DNA from: JADHUC01 sp964623055
Lineage (GTDB): Bacteria > Planctomycetota > Planctomycetia > Pirellulales > Pirellulaceae
Length of the DNA stretch: 64,000 bases
Assembly: GCA_964623055.1 (NCBI GenBank)
Contig: CAZURK010000047.1
Coordinates: 1-64,000 of the forward strand
Direction: 5' to 3'
The position numbers and the translations under genes were made by a program. Positions 1 through 8,579 of the stretch are shown one piece after another. The number at the start of each line of letters is the position of its first letter. Position 1 is the first letter of the stretch. The notes under the pieces were generated by a model. That model was not told the origin of the DNA and did no database searches. It saw only the letters and a program-made list of their open reading frames with translations.

Positions 1-175
1 TCTTCCGCAGGAACTCGCCTGCCGTCGGGCATCCCTCCACCACCGGCGCAGTCGAACCAAGTTGGTCCTCGACCGTAGCCCGCGGAGCGTAACGTCCACG
101 AGCCGGTGCATAGGGCTGGCCGTTGCTGTAGGCGGAAACAGACCTTGAACTGGCCGATTGGGTTCGAGCAATCAT
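1..175 (-). CDS. Partial CDS, N-terminal part of an unrecognised protein
   Basis: An open frame on the minus strand begins with ATG at 175 and runs off the left edge of the window. The 58 visible residues begin MIARTQSASSRS and end near CPTAGEFLRK. A GAGGG purine stretch lies about nine bases upstream of the ATG and supports this start. No family motif is visible in so short a piece. The polar, Ser/Pro-rich beginning is not a signal peptide. A tandem repeat at 216-246 lies about 40 bases upstream and could be its operator. Confidence 0.55.
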   Translation of the reverse strand, partial: MIARTQSASSRSVSAYSNGQPYAPARGRYAPRATVEDQLGSTAPVVEGCPTAGEFLRK

Positions 176-215
176 GGCCTTTCCCTCTTCGGGTGCGTTG
201 TTCGCAGCTTGCCGG

Positions 216-246
216 CATGTGTTCTAATGTACACGTGTGCTAATGT
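216..246. promoter_or_regulatory. Tandem 15-bp direct repeat, possible operator
   Basis: Two copies, CATGTGTTCTAATGT (216-230) and CACGTGTGCTAATGT (232-246), match at 13 of 15 positions and are spaced by exactly 16 bp. They lie just upstream of the minus-strand start at 175, where a regulator would bind. The operator role is inference. The rest of 176-459 holds no credible gene. Confidence 0.4.
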
Positions 247-459
247 CAACTACTCTCGCGCACAAGTAACGATCGGGAGAGGCCGCCGAGTTGGTTTAAC
301 CCATTAGTGTTCGTTAATGCGACTGGCATCGGTACAGCGGAACGTTGTCACGATTCCCATTCGTCACGCGACAAACGCTAAAGAAGCTCAAATCAGGCGC
401 GAACGAGACCGCCCGAGCAACTCGCGCCCACCGAAACCCGAGACCCGACGTCCACCCGC

Positions 460-2211
460 CTACCTCACCTCGGCGGCATAGTATCGCGCCGTCAGTGGCT
501 CACCCGTGGCGTAACGTACGAAGTTTGGCCAGGGCATGGCGTTACCGGGTTTGAACACTTTCTGCCTCAGGAAGTCGCCGAACTCCTTGCGGCCGTTGAA
601 GCTCAGCTCGGTAGTCGGACCTTCGTGGCCGGCCAGCTTGGCCAGCGTGTTTCGCAGTTGGGCAGCAAACAACTCGCCCAGCATGTAATTGTGGTAGTAG
701 ACCGGAGCGATGGTGAAGTGCGGTTTGGCCGCCCAATCCGGCAGGTCGCGATCGGCCGGGCGCGTGAGCATTTGAAATCGCTCCTTGTAGTCCCACCACA
801 ACGTGTTCAGGTTCTGGTCGGGGTTCTCGTACAGCGACTTCTCGAAGTTCAGCATAACCATCGTCCATCGGGCAAAGATCAACTGCTCGCGGCGGCGTTG
901 TTCGAGTATCGCCTCGCCCAGTTCCTTGGCACGCTCGGGATCCGCATCTGCGTAGGCGATCATCCAGGTCGGATTCTTGGCCAACGCGCCGAACAGCATG
1001 GCTACGCCTTCGGTCGTGAACGCGTGTGAAGGCTCGCGCAGGTTGTAGGGCAGTTTGCGATCCACGTACAGGTCGTACACTGCGTGGCCCTGCTCGTGCA
1101 TCTGCGTATCCATCCACTCGGCCGTCGGTTTGATGTTGCACAAAGTGCGAACGTCGCCGGCACGGTCGATGCTGATGCAGAACGCGTGCTGGTCCTTGCC
1201 CTCTCGCTCGTACAGATCGCTTCGCTTCAGGACTTCGCCGATCGGAAGCCCAATGTCGTCGTAGAACAGGCGCGAAATCTCGACGATATCTTCCTTGGCC
1301 TTCTGGTCGTAGAATTCGTCCAAGTCGACTGCGGCGGATGGCGGTGCGGCCTGGAAGAATGGGTTATCGTAGTGCCACGGCCGCAATTCCTTCGGCTTAA
1401 TGCTGAAGCGTTCGGCCAATTCGCGATCCATTTTGGCCTTCATCCGTTTGAACGGCTTGCGAGTCTGTTGTTCAAGCTCGTCAAAGATGTCCAGAAGCTG
1501 CTTGGGTTCGTGTTCCTGCAGCCGAATTGCCATGTCCCAGTAGTTGTCGAAACCCAACTGTGCAGCCGCTTCGTTGCGGATCTTGGCCAATTCGACGAGT
1601 TTCGGGCTCACGACCCCGCCGACCTGCTTCAACGCTTCCCACGCCTCCTTCCTCCGGTCCGAGTCGTCCTCTTCGCCGAGTATCTCCAACAGGTCGTTGT
1701 TCGAGTACTTCTTGCCGTCAACGTCTGCACGATACGTGTTGAACAATCGCTCGATCTCGGTTGACAGGTTGACCATCTTCTCAAGTAGATCGGCCGGCAG
1801 TTGGTTCCGCTTGTACGCCAACCCCGCCACGTGCAAAGCCCGTGCCTCGACCGGATGAAGCTCTTTTCGCACCGTCATCAACTTCGTAACGCGTTTGTAC
1901 GTTTCCGCATCACTATGGTACTTCTTCAGCGCCAACGACGCCTCGGCGGATGCATCGAAATCCTCCTTTTTCCCCGAGTTCGCCGCCGTCCACATGGCCA
2001 GATTCGCCCGGATCTCCAGTTTGGCGAGTTCGCTCCGGTACTCCCGCAGAAATGTCTTTGCATCGGCCTTCAAATCACTTTTCTCCTTCTCAGACAGGGC
2101 CTGCGACATCGGCTTGTCGCCGCCCTCGTTTTCCCCAGCGGAAACATCGGCCCAATTGTCGCAGTTTAGGAGCAAGCCAACGACCACAGCGATTAACAAG
2201 TTCCTTTTCAT
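460..2211 (-). CDS. M2-like zinc metallopeptidase, exported
   Basis: This is a 583-residue gluzincin-type peptidase. HEQGH is at residues 372-376 and a likely third zinc ligand, Glu401, is in HAFTTEGVAMLFG, about 29 residues after the first His as in the M2 (angiotensin-converting enzyme) group. It probably hydrolyses peptides outside the cytoplasm, because the N-terminus MKRNLLIAVVVGLLLNC is a signal peptide. The Cys after LLN is a weak lipobox. The start at 2211 was chosen over a longer frame from 2397 because AGGAG lies eight bases upstream and the signal peptide begins there. The longer frame would also overlap the divergent NlpC/P60 gene. Assignment to M2 rather than M3 is by motif only. 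Confidence 0.85.
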   Translation of the reverse strand: MKRNLLIAVVVGLLLNCDNWADVSAGENEGGDKPMSQALSEKEKSDLKADAKTFLREYRSELAKLEIRANLAMWTAANSGKKEDFDASAEASLALKKYHSDAETYKRVTKLMTVRKELHPVEARALHVAGLAYKRNQLPADLLEKMVNLSTEIERLFNTYRADVDGKKYSNNDLLEILGEEDDSDRRKEAWEALKQVGGVVSPKLVELAKIRNEAAAQLGFDNYWDMAIRLQEHEPKQLLDIFDELEQQTRKPFKRMKAKMDRELAERFSIKPKELRPWHYDNPFFQAAPPSAAVDLDEFYDQKAKEDIVEISRLFYDDIGLPIGEVLKRSDLYEREGKDQHAFCISIDRAGDVRTLCNIKPTAEWMDTQMHEQGHAVYDLYVDRKLPYNLREPSHAFTTEGVAMLFGALAKNPTWMIAYADADPERAKELGEAILEQRRREQLIFARWTMVMLNFEKSLYENPDQNLNTLWWDYKERFQMLTRPADRDLPDWAAKPHFTIAPVYYHNYMLGELFAAQLRNTLAKLAGHEGPTTELSFNGRKEFGDFLRQKVFKPGNAMPWPNFVRYATGEPLTARYYAAEVR

Positions 2212-2300
2212 CGTTCGTCTCCTGGCGTTTGTACGAAGGTTGGAATTACCATAACATGATTCGACGCAAGCGAATAGATCCAACGAGTTTTGGGGAGACG

Positions 2301-3494
2301 ATGGCCGTGGGTTCTTTATTCCGTGTGATCGCGGTGACTGTATGTGCGTTATGGTCGAGCGCACAATCGCTAGCCCAAACTGCGCCTGTTGCGCCAACCG
2401 CAGCCTCCTCTGATCGAGCCTACTTCGAGCGTCTCATTGCCGTGGTCGAACCGCAAGGCACTGGTCGTCCCGAACGCCTGCCCCAGTACATCAAGTTTTT
2501 CAAACGTCAGTTGATCAACGATGTTCGACTGTTCGCCTTTGAGGTCCAGGCTGAACCGCGCGCCGATGGCCGGGTTGTCGTAGAGGGCTTCATCGAGTTC
2601 GAGGAGAATCGCGCAGCGTTACTCAAGTTCCTTCGCTGCCTCGGCTTTGATCGAGTGGATGATCGGACAGAAGTGTTGCCATCGAAAGACCTTGGCCCAC
2701 GGCAATTCGGCTTCGTCGAAACCGCGCACAGCCTGAGCTTCGATGGGCCAACCGCCGGACGAGAGGTAGTTACCGACTGCCTGCTGGGTTCGCCGCTGTA
2801 TCTTCTGAAGGAAGCGGAAGAAGGGTTCTACCTCTGCCATAGCGCCGAAGGCTATGTTGGCTACGTGTCCGCAGACGATGTCCATCGCGTTGATGCGGGG
2901 GAGTTTGCACGCTACTCGAGCGTCCCTCGGGTGTTTGTGCGGAAGGACTGGGAGGCCGCAAATGCTCGCATGCTGCCGGTCGGTTCACGGCTGAAGTGCG
3001 CCGGCCACGAGCAGGATAACATCATCGCAGAGCTGCCATCGGGCGAACGTATTGCCGTTCCCAGCGATTCCTGCGAAATCCATGAGGACGATTTCAACCG
3101 CCAGGTGGAGCGCGTACTCGACAACGCCCAGAGCCTATTGGGAACCAGATATCTCTGGGGTGGAAAGACGTCGCACGGCATCGACTGTTCCGGGCTGGTC
3201 CAAGTTGCTTTTGGCGCGGAAGGAATCAGTCTGCCTCGTGACTCCAACCAGCAGGTCTATCTCGGGGCACTCGTCGCCACGCGGTGGTATCGGCAAGGTC
3301 TCCGTCCCGGCGACACATTGTATTTCCTGGGCCGCCACGGAAAAATCCGGCACACGGCCATCTACATAGGCGATGGCAAGTACATCGAATCCGTCCGGCC
3401 GACGGTGCAGATCACTAGCTTCAATCCAGAAGACGAAAACTACAATGCCCGCCGTGCCGCCTCGTTCGCCTTTGCGAAACGCTTGCTGGAGTAA
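2301..3494 (+). CDS. NlpC/P60 family cysteine hydrolase, exported
   Basis: This is a 397-residue protein. A signal peptide ending SLAQ is followed by an alpha/beta region, an SH3b-like stretch around residues 155-265, and a C-terminal NlpC/P60 domain. The catalytic Cys296 is in GIDCSGLVQ and His351 in KIRHTAIYIG. Such enzymes cut peptide cross-links or stems of peptidoglycan, or related gamma-D-glutamyl amide bonds. A frame is open from 1950, but that part is antisense to the neighbouring peptidase. ATG at 2301 has GGGGAG just before it and starts the signal peptide. It is transcribed divergently from the M2-like peptidase, with 89 bp between the starts. Confidence 0.88.
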   Translation: MAVGSLFRVIAVTVCALWSSAQSLAQTAPVAPTAASSDRAYFERLIAVVEPQGTGRPERLPQYIKFFKRQLINDVRLFAFEVQAEPRADGRVVVEGFIEFEENRAALLKFLRCLGFDRVDDRTEVLPSKDLGPRQFGFVETAHSLSFDGPTAGREVVTDCLLGSPLYLLKEAEEGFYLCHSAEGYVGYVSADDVHRVDAGEFARYSSVPRVFVRKDWEAANARMLPVGSRLKCAGHEQDNIIAELPSGERIAVPSDSCEIHEDDFNRQVERVLDNAQSLLGTRYLWGGKTSHGIDCSGLVQVAFGAEGISLPRDSNQQVYLGALVATRWYRQGLRPGDTLYFLGRHGKIRHTAIYIGDGKYIESVRPTVQITSFNPEDENYNARRAASFAFAKRLLE

Positions 3495-3543
3495 CGCAGG
3501 AAGATGTACGAGCGACGCTCGTGTGCAAAGCATTGTCTCAGAA

Positions 3544-3616
3544 CGGGAGGGCGAGGCTCCTGCCGAGCCGCGCATTGGTGACACACGTCCGGCTCAGCAG
3601 GAGCTTCGCCCTCCCG
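3544..3616. repeat. Inverted repeat, 27-bp arms (GGAG type)
   Basis: Arms 3544-3570 and 3590-3616 match at 25 of 27 positions around a 19-base spacer. Each arm contains GGAG followed by a GGCTC/GAGCC mini-hairpin. It sits between two converging genes. Its translation gives the REGEAPAEP-like peptide that I believe recurs as a spurious ORF in PVC genomes (memory, not checked). Confidence 0.85.
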
Positions 3617-3648
3617 TGAAGGCGGCCGCCACGGCTTCGAAGCAAAGC

Positions 3649-5715
3649 CTAATCCTCTCCGTACTCTTTGGCATAGTGGATCGCATGGGCCGGCGCGTCG
3701 CCGCCGGGGCCTTGCAGATAATGCTCCATCCATCGCAGCATCCGCACGTTGTAGTCGAAGCGGGCTGCGGCGCGGCGGTTTCCGTGGCCTTCGCCAGGAT
3801 ACCAGACCAATCGGACGGGCGCCTGTTTGAGCGTCTTCAAGTGCCGGTACAACTCAAGTGATTGCGACGGATGCACTCGCGGATCGCTCTTGCCGTGCAA
3901 AATCAACGTCGGCGTGCGGTTCTTCTGAACATGGCGAATCGGACTGCTCTTGAGGAAGTAGTCCCAGTCTTCCCAAAGCCGTTTGAGATGGTGAACCAGA
4001 TACATCTCCTCGGGAATGTCCGTCGTGCCCAGCTTGGAGACGTTGTCGCTGATACCGACGAACATCACACTGGCTGCAAAGCGATGCGAGTAGTACGTGG
4101 CTCCCCACGCTGACGCGTAGCCGCCATAGGAACCGCCGGTAATGCCCACGTTGTCTTTGTCAACAATGCCCATGGCGATCAGGTGATCCACGCCATCCAC
4201 CAGATCATCGAACTCTCGGCCGGCCGCGTCTGCTTGGCCAAGTTTCGAGAAGGCTACTCCGCGACCGGTGCTTCCACGATAGTTGGGATAGAACACCGCG
4301 AAGCCTCGTGCGGCTCCTACTTGCCCAGGACGCCCGTAACTGGTCACCCATCCATTGCTTATGTGAGACTCGGGGCCGCCGTGTACTGACATGATCAACG
4401 GGTATCGGCGTCCTTCTGTATAGTTCAGCGGATATACCAGGATGCCCTCTAGTTTGAGGCCATCGCGTGCCTTCCACTCAACGACCTCCTGCTTAGCGAA
4501 TCGCATATCGCCGAGGCACGGATTGCTGTTGGTCAGCCGCTTGGCCTCCGCTCCGCCCGTCTCCAGCAGGAACGCTTCCGGCGGATGCTGGGGGCTATGG
4601 CCCACAAAGGCGGCCGTGCGTCCGTCGTTCGACAATGAAAGACCGGAGAGTATAGGGCCGTCGCCTTCGATCAAGGTCTGCTTATTGCCGTCGAGATTCA
4701 CCGTGCCGACGGTTGTGGCCACGCCCTCGCCGGCCTGAAACAGAAGCGTGCCATCGTCCTTCCAGGCAAACGACGCCACATGGGCATCGTAGTCCGGCAT
4801 CAAGTCGTTCGGTGTGCCCTCGCCAGGTACAGCAACGACCATCAATCGACCTTCACGGGGATCGTTGATGTCGATACCCGAGACCATCGCAATGTGCTTC
4901 CCATCCGGTCCCCAACCGATCTGGCCCAGCTTACCGGGGTTGTTGATGCGTTCGACAACTTTGCCGGAGTCGACATCGACGATCGACACGCGTTTGAACA
5001 TGTAGCTGTCATCCACCAGCGGCGTCGGCGCAAGCACTACGGCCAGTTGTTGTGCCGAAGGGCTCCACTGGACGAACGACGCCGATCCGGGCAGATCGAG
5101 CGCACGCGGTTTGCTGGATCCGTCGGCGGCGGCGAGCCAGACTTTAGTGGATCTCCAGTCCTCTTCATAGATTTCCTGGTTGAAACCTCTGTCCCGGTAC
5201 TCCTGCTCGTCCTTGGGCCGCGGTTCGGTTGCAAGAAAGGCCACCTGCCGTCCGTCGCTAGTGAACGACACACCACGGATGTCGGCGTTGTGTTGGATCA
5301 TGCGACGCGCTTCGCCGCCGTCTATGGGCACGATGTACAACGAGGAGTATTGGTCGTCGCCTCGTTTGGCGATAAACGCGATCCCTTTCCCGTCCGGCAC
5401 CCACTGAACACCCGACACATTCACTTTGCCGGTGACAAACGGTCGCGTTTGGCTGGCGGTATCCACCACGTGCAACTCGACATACGCCGAGCCATTTTCC
5501 CCTTTCAGCGGATCTCGTTGAACGGCCAAGGTATAGGCCACGTGCTTCCCGTCGGGGGAGACCTTGGCAGACGTAACGGACTTTAGCCGAGCCACGTGCC
5601 GCGGGGTGAACACCTGCGCGGCGAACAGAGAACCACTGGCCGCCAAGAACACAGAAGTGACGAGAATGACCAGCGCGCCAGAGGCAGAGTGACGAAAGCG
5701 ATTGATTTGAATCAT
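3649..5715 (-). CDS. S9 family serine peptidase (prolyl oligopeptidase/acylaminoacyl-peptidase type)
   Basis: This 688-residue exported enzyme has an N-terminal signal peptide (ALVILVTSVFLAASGSLFA), a WD40-like beta-propeller with TolB-type strands (residues about 40-400) and a C-terminal alpha/beta hydrolase domain. The triad is visible: Ser529 in GGSYGGYAS, Asp611 in HGKSDPRV and His644 in PGEGHGN. The family removes dipeptides or acyl-amino acids from short peptides, with the propeller limiting substrate size. Length is typical. It converges on the NlpC/P60 gene with an inverted repeat between them. ATG at 5715 lacks a strong ribosome site but fits the signal peptide. Confidence 0.93.
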   Translation of the reverse strand: MIQINRFRHSASGALVILVTSVFLAASGSLFAAQVFTPRHVARLKSVTSAKVSPDGKHVAYTLAVQRDPLKGENGSAYVELHVVDTASQTRPFVTGKVNVSGVQWVPDGKGIAFIAKRGDDQYSSLYIVPIDGGEARRMIQHNADIRGVSFTSDGRQVAFLATEPRPKDEQEYRDRGFNQEIYEEDWRSTKVWLAAADGSSKPRALDLPGSASFVQWSPSAQQLAVVLAPTPLVDDSYMFKRVSIVDVDSGKVVERINNPGKLGQIGWGPDGKHIAMVSGIDINDPREGRLMVVAVPGEGTPNDLMPDYDAHVASFAWKDDGTLLFQAGEGVATTVGTVNLDGNKQTLIEGDGPILSGLSLSNDGRTAAFVGHSPQHPPEAFLLETGGAEAKRLTNSNPCLGDMRFAKQEVVEWKARDGLKLEGILVYPLNYTEGRRYPLIMSVHGGPESHISNGWVTSYGRPGQVGAARGFAVFYPNYRGSTGRGVAFSKLGQADAAGREFDDLVDGVDHLIAMGIVDKDNVGITGGSYGGYASAWGATYYSHRFAASVMFVGISDNVSKLGTTDIPEEMYLVHHLKRLWEDWDYFLKSSPIRHVQKNRTPTLILHGKSDPRVHPSQSLELYRHLKTLKQAPVRLVWYPGEGHGNRRAAARFDYNVRMLRWMEHYLQGPGGDAPAHAIHYAKEYGED

Positions 5716-5752
5716 GGTTGCAGTCTCACAGGAATGCTGGAGTTCCGATCTT

Positions 5753-5821
5753 CGTTTAACGGCAAGCCGAAGGCGCCTGTGTTGCCGGCCACCGCCGACG
5801 CCTTCGGCTTGCCGTTAAACG
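5753..5821. repeat. Perfect 23-bp inverted repeat
   Basis: Arms 5753-5775 and 5799-5821 are exact reverse complements around a 23-base spacer. Each arm also contains the small hairpin CGGC-AA-GCCG. It lies in the gap upstream of the S9 peptidase gene and downstream of the DUF6807 gene, so it may end or protect the DUF6807 transcript. Confidence 0.88.
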
Positions 5822-5907
5822 ATGTACCTTCAGATAGTATACCTCGCAGGTTTTCTCGTGGCGAAGCTGTCGACTGGTTTTCGGCCAAGCATGTTACAGA
5901 AGACGCC

Positions 5908-6861
5908 TTACCGAGCACCGGTCCAAGCCTGATACGCGCGTCCAATCCGTTCTGCCTCGACCTTGCCATCCCACAAGGCGACTCCATAACGCACCCGAAT
6001 CGGCTTATCGCCAACAACCGTCATAGGTTCCTCGGCGAGATTCAGAGTTGCGGACATGTAGGCGAATGTCGAGGTCATGGTGAACCACGCCGCGGGATGG
6101 CGCGGGTTTTCCGGATGGTCAAACATGGCGAAAGTCACCGGCTTGGTGTCCACCGGTGCCGTGTAAGCGCACCAATCTGCACGGAGTGCCTTGTCGGAAC
6201 CGCTTGCCGTTTGGCTTGCGTCTTCGGCGGCGTGAAGGAACTCGCCCACTTTGTCCATCGACGTGACAAAACGCACGCCCAGCCCAAAGTACTTGCGTCC
6301 CCAGAGCTTTGTCGAATCTCTGCCTTCGGCCACCTCGAACTGGCTGTCCCACGTCAACAATGACGCTCCAGGAATGGAGGCTGGATCCAGCGTGATCGTA
6401 CGCGTCTCGACAAGCAGGCAATTGCCGTTGACGCCGATCCAGTCGATCGTCTGGCGGATGACCGCGCAGCGTTTACCATCTACTTCCTCCACAGTCACCT
6501 CATCTTGGCCACGCGGAACCTGTTTACCCGGTTTGTGTTGAGGGGCTTCTCCCCAGAAATCCGTTTCTTCGGCTCCGATGGCATACATCAAGGCATGATG
6601 ATGGACGTGATCGTGTGGCGAGTCGCGCAGCACCTGCAGACCGGCGGGCGTGTACAACTCCTTGATGTACACCTTGAACGGGCCCGGCGCGCTGCGATAG
6701 ACCAACGACACGCAATCACCGTCTTTGATGGTCACCGTATCCTTGTCGCGGACTGCCTTCAGGTCGGCCGCAAAAGCGTTCGTCGTCAGAGCAAGTGATA
6801 GCAGAGCGACGAGAAACGCGACGGGCATTGTCTTTAGGTAGGATGTCTGTTCTCGATTCAT
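5908..6861 (-). CDS. DUF6807 (PmoA-type) family protein, exported
   Basis: This 317-residue protein has a signal peptide ending NAFA and the His-rich motif DHVHHHAL (around residue 85) typical of the DUF6807 family. Database entries often call this family methane oxygenase PmoA. In planctomycetes and Bacteroidetes such proteins sit in polysaccharide-use regions, and nothing here suggests methane oxidation. The likely start is ATG 6861, with GAGAGAGGA ten bases upstream. An in-frame TTG at 6882 is less likely. Neighbours are a peptidase and an LRR protein. Confidence 0.8.
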   Translation of the reverse strand: MNREQTSYLKTMPVAFLVALLSLALTTNAFAADLKAVRDKDTVTIKDGDCVSLVYRSAPGPFKVYIKELYTPAGLQVLRDSPHDHVHHHALMYAIGAEETDFWGEAPQHKPGKQVPRGQDEVTVEEVDGKRCAVIRQTIDWIGVNGNCLLVETRTITLDPASIPGASLLTWDSQFEVAEGRDSTKLWGRKYFGLGVRFVTSMDKVGEFLHAAEDASQTASGSDKALRADWCAYTAPVDTKPVTFAMFDHPENPRHPAAWFTMTSTFAYMSATLNLAEEPMTVVGDKPIRVRYGVALWDGKVEAERIGRAYQAWTGAR

Positions 6862-7076
6862 TGGTTGTGTGTCCTCTCTCAAGCAGTTCTACAATCCAAC
6901 TCGTCACAGGAACCACGCACCGCACTGCGAGTCATTCGAGGGCGTTCCAGAAGGGAATTGTAGCAACAACATGCGCAGCGTGCGCTGTGCGAGCGAAAAT
7001 CGTGCGACGCGAGAGGACCATCAACGCAGGCTTCTCCTGTCGTTCCACATCAGTGATCGCGTAGTCTATTGTATCC

Positions 7077-7126
7077 GTAGGACGGCTCTCCAGAGCCGCC
7101 TGGACGGATCAGGAGACCCGTCCTAC
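7077..7126. repeat. REPIN-like element (GTAG ... CTAC)
   Basis: The left unit 7077-7100 is GTAG followed by a hairpin with GACGGCTCT and AGAGCCGCC arms. The right unit 7103-7126 is a diverged inverted copy ending in CTAC. The outer 15 bases pair with one mismatch. It lies in the 415-bp gene-free stretch 6862-7276. Confidence 0.82.
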
Positions 7127-7180
7127 GTGCCGCAGCCCCGTCGTGACGACTCGCTAAGCACTGGCCAGACAATAGGTGTC

Positions 7181-7244
7181 GTAGCCGAAGTCGTGAGACT
7201 TCGGACGGAAGCGGCAAGAACCGAAGTCTCACGACTCCGGCTAC
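7181..7244. repeat. REPIN-like element (GTAGCC ... GGCTAC)
   Basis: Left unit 7181-7204 is GTAG plus the perfect hairpin CCGAAGTC-GTGA-GACTTCGG. The right unit 7221-7244 is its inverted copy with one mismatch in 24. The 16-base spacer is unique sequence. It sits 33 bp from the end of the LRR gene. Apart from this and the element at 7077, I see nothing in 6862-7276. Confidence 0.88.
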
Positions 7245-7276
7245 ACTCAAATGCGACAGTAATTCATTGGCCGGTG

Positions 7277-8401
7277 CTAACGATAGATCCGGAGCGACGC
7301 CGGCAGTGCCCGCTTGAGTTCCTCGATGCCGTCGTCCGTTACCAGCGTCCCGGAGACGTGGAGCGTCCGAAAGTTCGTCAGCCCGGCAAGGTGCTTCAGC
7401 CCAGCATCGGTGATCTGCGTGTCGGCCAGGTGAAGCAATGTGAGACCGTTAAGCCGCTTTAGATGGGTCAAACCGCGGTCGGTCACTTCGGTGCCATTGA
7501 GGTACAGCCACTGGAGACGGTCCAAGTCGGCCAAATGCGCTAGCCCAGTGTCAGTGACACCAATCGCGGAGAGATCAACCGATACTACGCGCCCCATGTC
7601 GTCTCGCTTTGCCAATCCTGCTATGTCTAACGCGTCGGCCGTGTCGCGCTTCTGCAGTCCGACAAGCAACCGCACGATCCCCGACAACGTGCAATCGGTG
7701 TGGTCCACATTCAATGTTCTCAACTGGGTCAGTTGTTCGAGGTGCATCAGACCTCCGTCGCCGATCTGCGTGCCGGAGGCCAGCAATATCTCCAGATTAC
7801 GTAGCCCTTGGAGGTGCACAAGCCCGGAATCGCCGATCTGTGTGTCGCGGATCGATAGCGTCTTGAGCTTCGAGAGGCCGATCAAATGCCGGAGCCCCGC
7901 ACCAGTGATGTCAGTATCGTCCAACCAGAGTCGTTGGAGTTCGGCGAATCGCTCCAGGTCCGAGAGCCCCGCGTCTGTCACAGGTGCGTTGTGGAGCGCA
8001 AGCCACTCTAATTCATCGAGTGGTTTCAGATGCACCATTGCGGCATCCGTGACGCCACTACACGGACGACTTACCAACTGGAAATCCCCAAGCCCTTCCA
8101 GTTGCGCAGTTTCCGTCAACTTAACGCCGTTGACGCGAGCGAAGAAGTCGGTTCCCAGCCAACCTCGCAACCAGCCCGGGCCCGCTGGCCGCGCACTCTC
8201 TAATCGGCCGTCCTCGGTGTAGCGACAATCGTAAAAGATCCATCCGCCCAGCTTCTTGATCTCCGAGACGGCCTTGAATTGAGTTCTCGCTCGATGAAGG
8301 CGGAAGCAAAACCAACCAAGCGCAATCAAGACAAATAGTCCGATGGCAAGTGCCGTCTTGCGGCCCAAACGCAGACGTCGCTTCTTGGTTCGCTCGCTCA
8401 T
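7277..8401 (-). CDS. Membrane-anchored leucine-rich repeat protein
   Basis: This is a 374-residue protein with a basic N-terminus, one membrane segment (residues about 19-37, TALAIGLFVLIALGWF) and then about ten leucine-rich repeats of the ribonuclease-inhibitor-like type. Their consensus is TDAGLxHLxxLxxLxxLxLxxT, seen for example in TDAGLKHLAGLTNF near the C-terminus. A non-repeat insert lies around residues 235-260. The repeats should face away from the cytoplasm and bind a protein or glycan partner, which cannot be predicted. ATG at 8401 is preferred to an in-frame TTG at 8413. Confidence 0.85.
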   Translation of the reverse strand: MSERTKKRRLRLGRKTALAIGLFVLIALGWFCFRLHRARTQFKAVSEIKKLGGWIFYDCRYTEDGRLESARPAGPGWLRGWLGTDFFARVNGVKLTETAQLEGLGDFQLVSRPCSGVTDAAMVHLKPLDELEWLALHNAPVTDAGLSDLERFAELQRLWLDDTDITGAGLRHLIGLSKLKTLSIRDTQIGDSGLVHLQGLRNLEILLASGTQIGDGGLMHLEQLTQLRTLNVDHTDCTLSGIVRLLVGLQKRDTADALDIAGLAKRDDMGRVVSVDLSAIGVTDTGLAHLADLDRLQWLYLNGTEVTDRGLTHLKRLNGLTLLHLADTQITDAGLKHLAGLTNFRTLHVSGTLVTDDGIEELKRALPASLRIYR

Positions 8402-8483
8402 TACCGGTGTCAAAGACAGAGTCGGCGCAAACCTGTACCCAGGAAGTGGACGACGCCAGTGCTTCGCCAGGCCGTAATCTCGG

Positions 8484-8547
8484 GTAGCTGAATTCGCAAG
8501 AATTCAGCCATTCGCGTGGAAGACCGAACTCTTGCGAGTTCAGCTAC
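8484..8547. repeat. REPIN-like element (GTAGCT ... AGCTAC)
   Basis: The left unit 8484-8507 is GTAG plus the perfect hairpin CTGAATTC-GCAA-GAATTCAG. The right unit ends in CTAC at 8547 and pairs with the left over 22 bases with two mismatches. It lies between the LRR and DUF1559 genes. Confidence 0.88.
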
Positions 8548-8579
8548 GATTACTGTTAACTTTGACAAAGCACTGGTCG

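Noticed and set aside
1950..2300. N-terminal extension of the NlpC/P60 frame
   Set aside because: It overlaps the opposite peptidase gene and would bury the signal peptide.
7077..8547. Clustered palindromes considered as a CRISPR array
   Set aside because: Repeats are inverted, differ from each other and are not regularly spaced.
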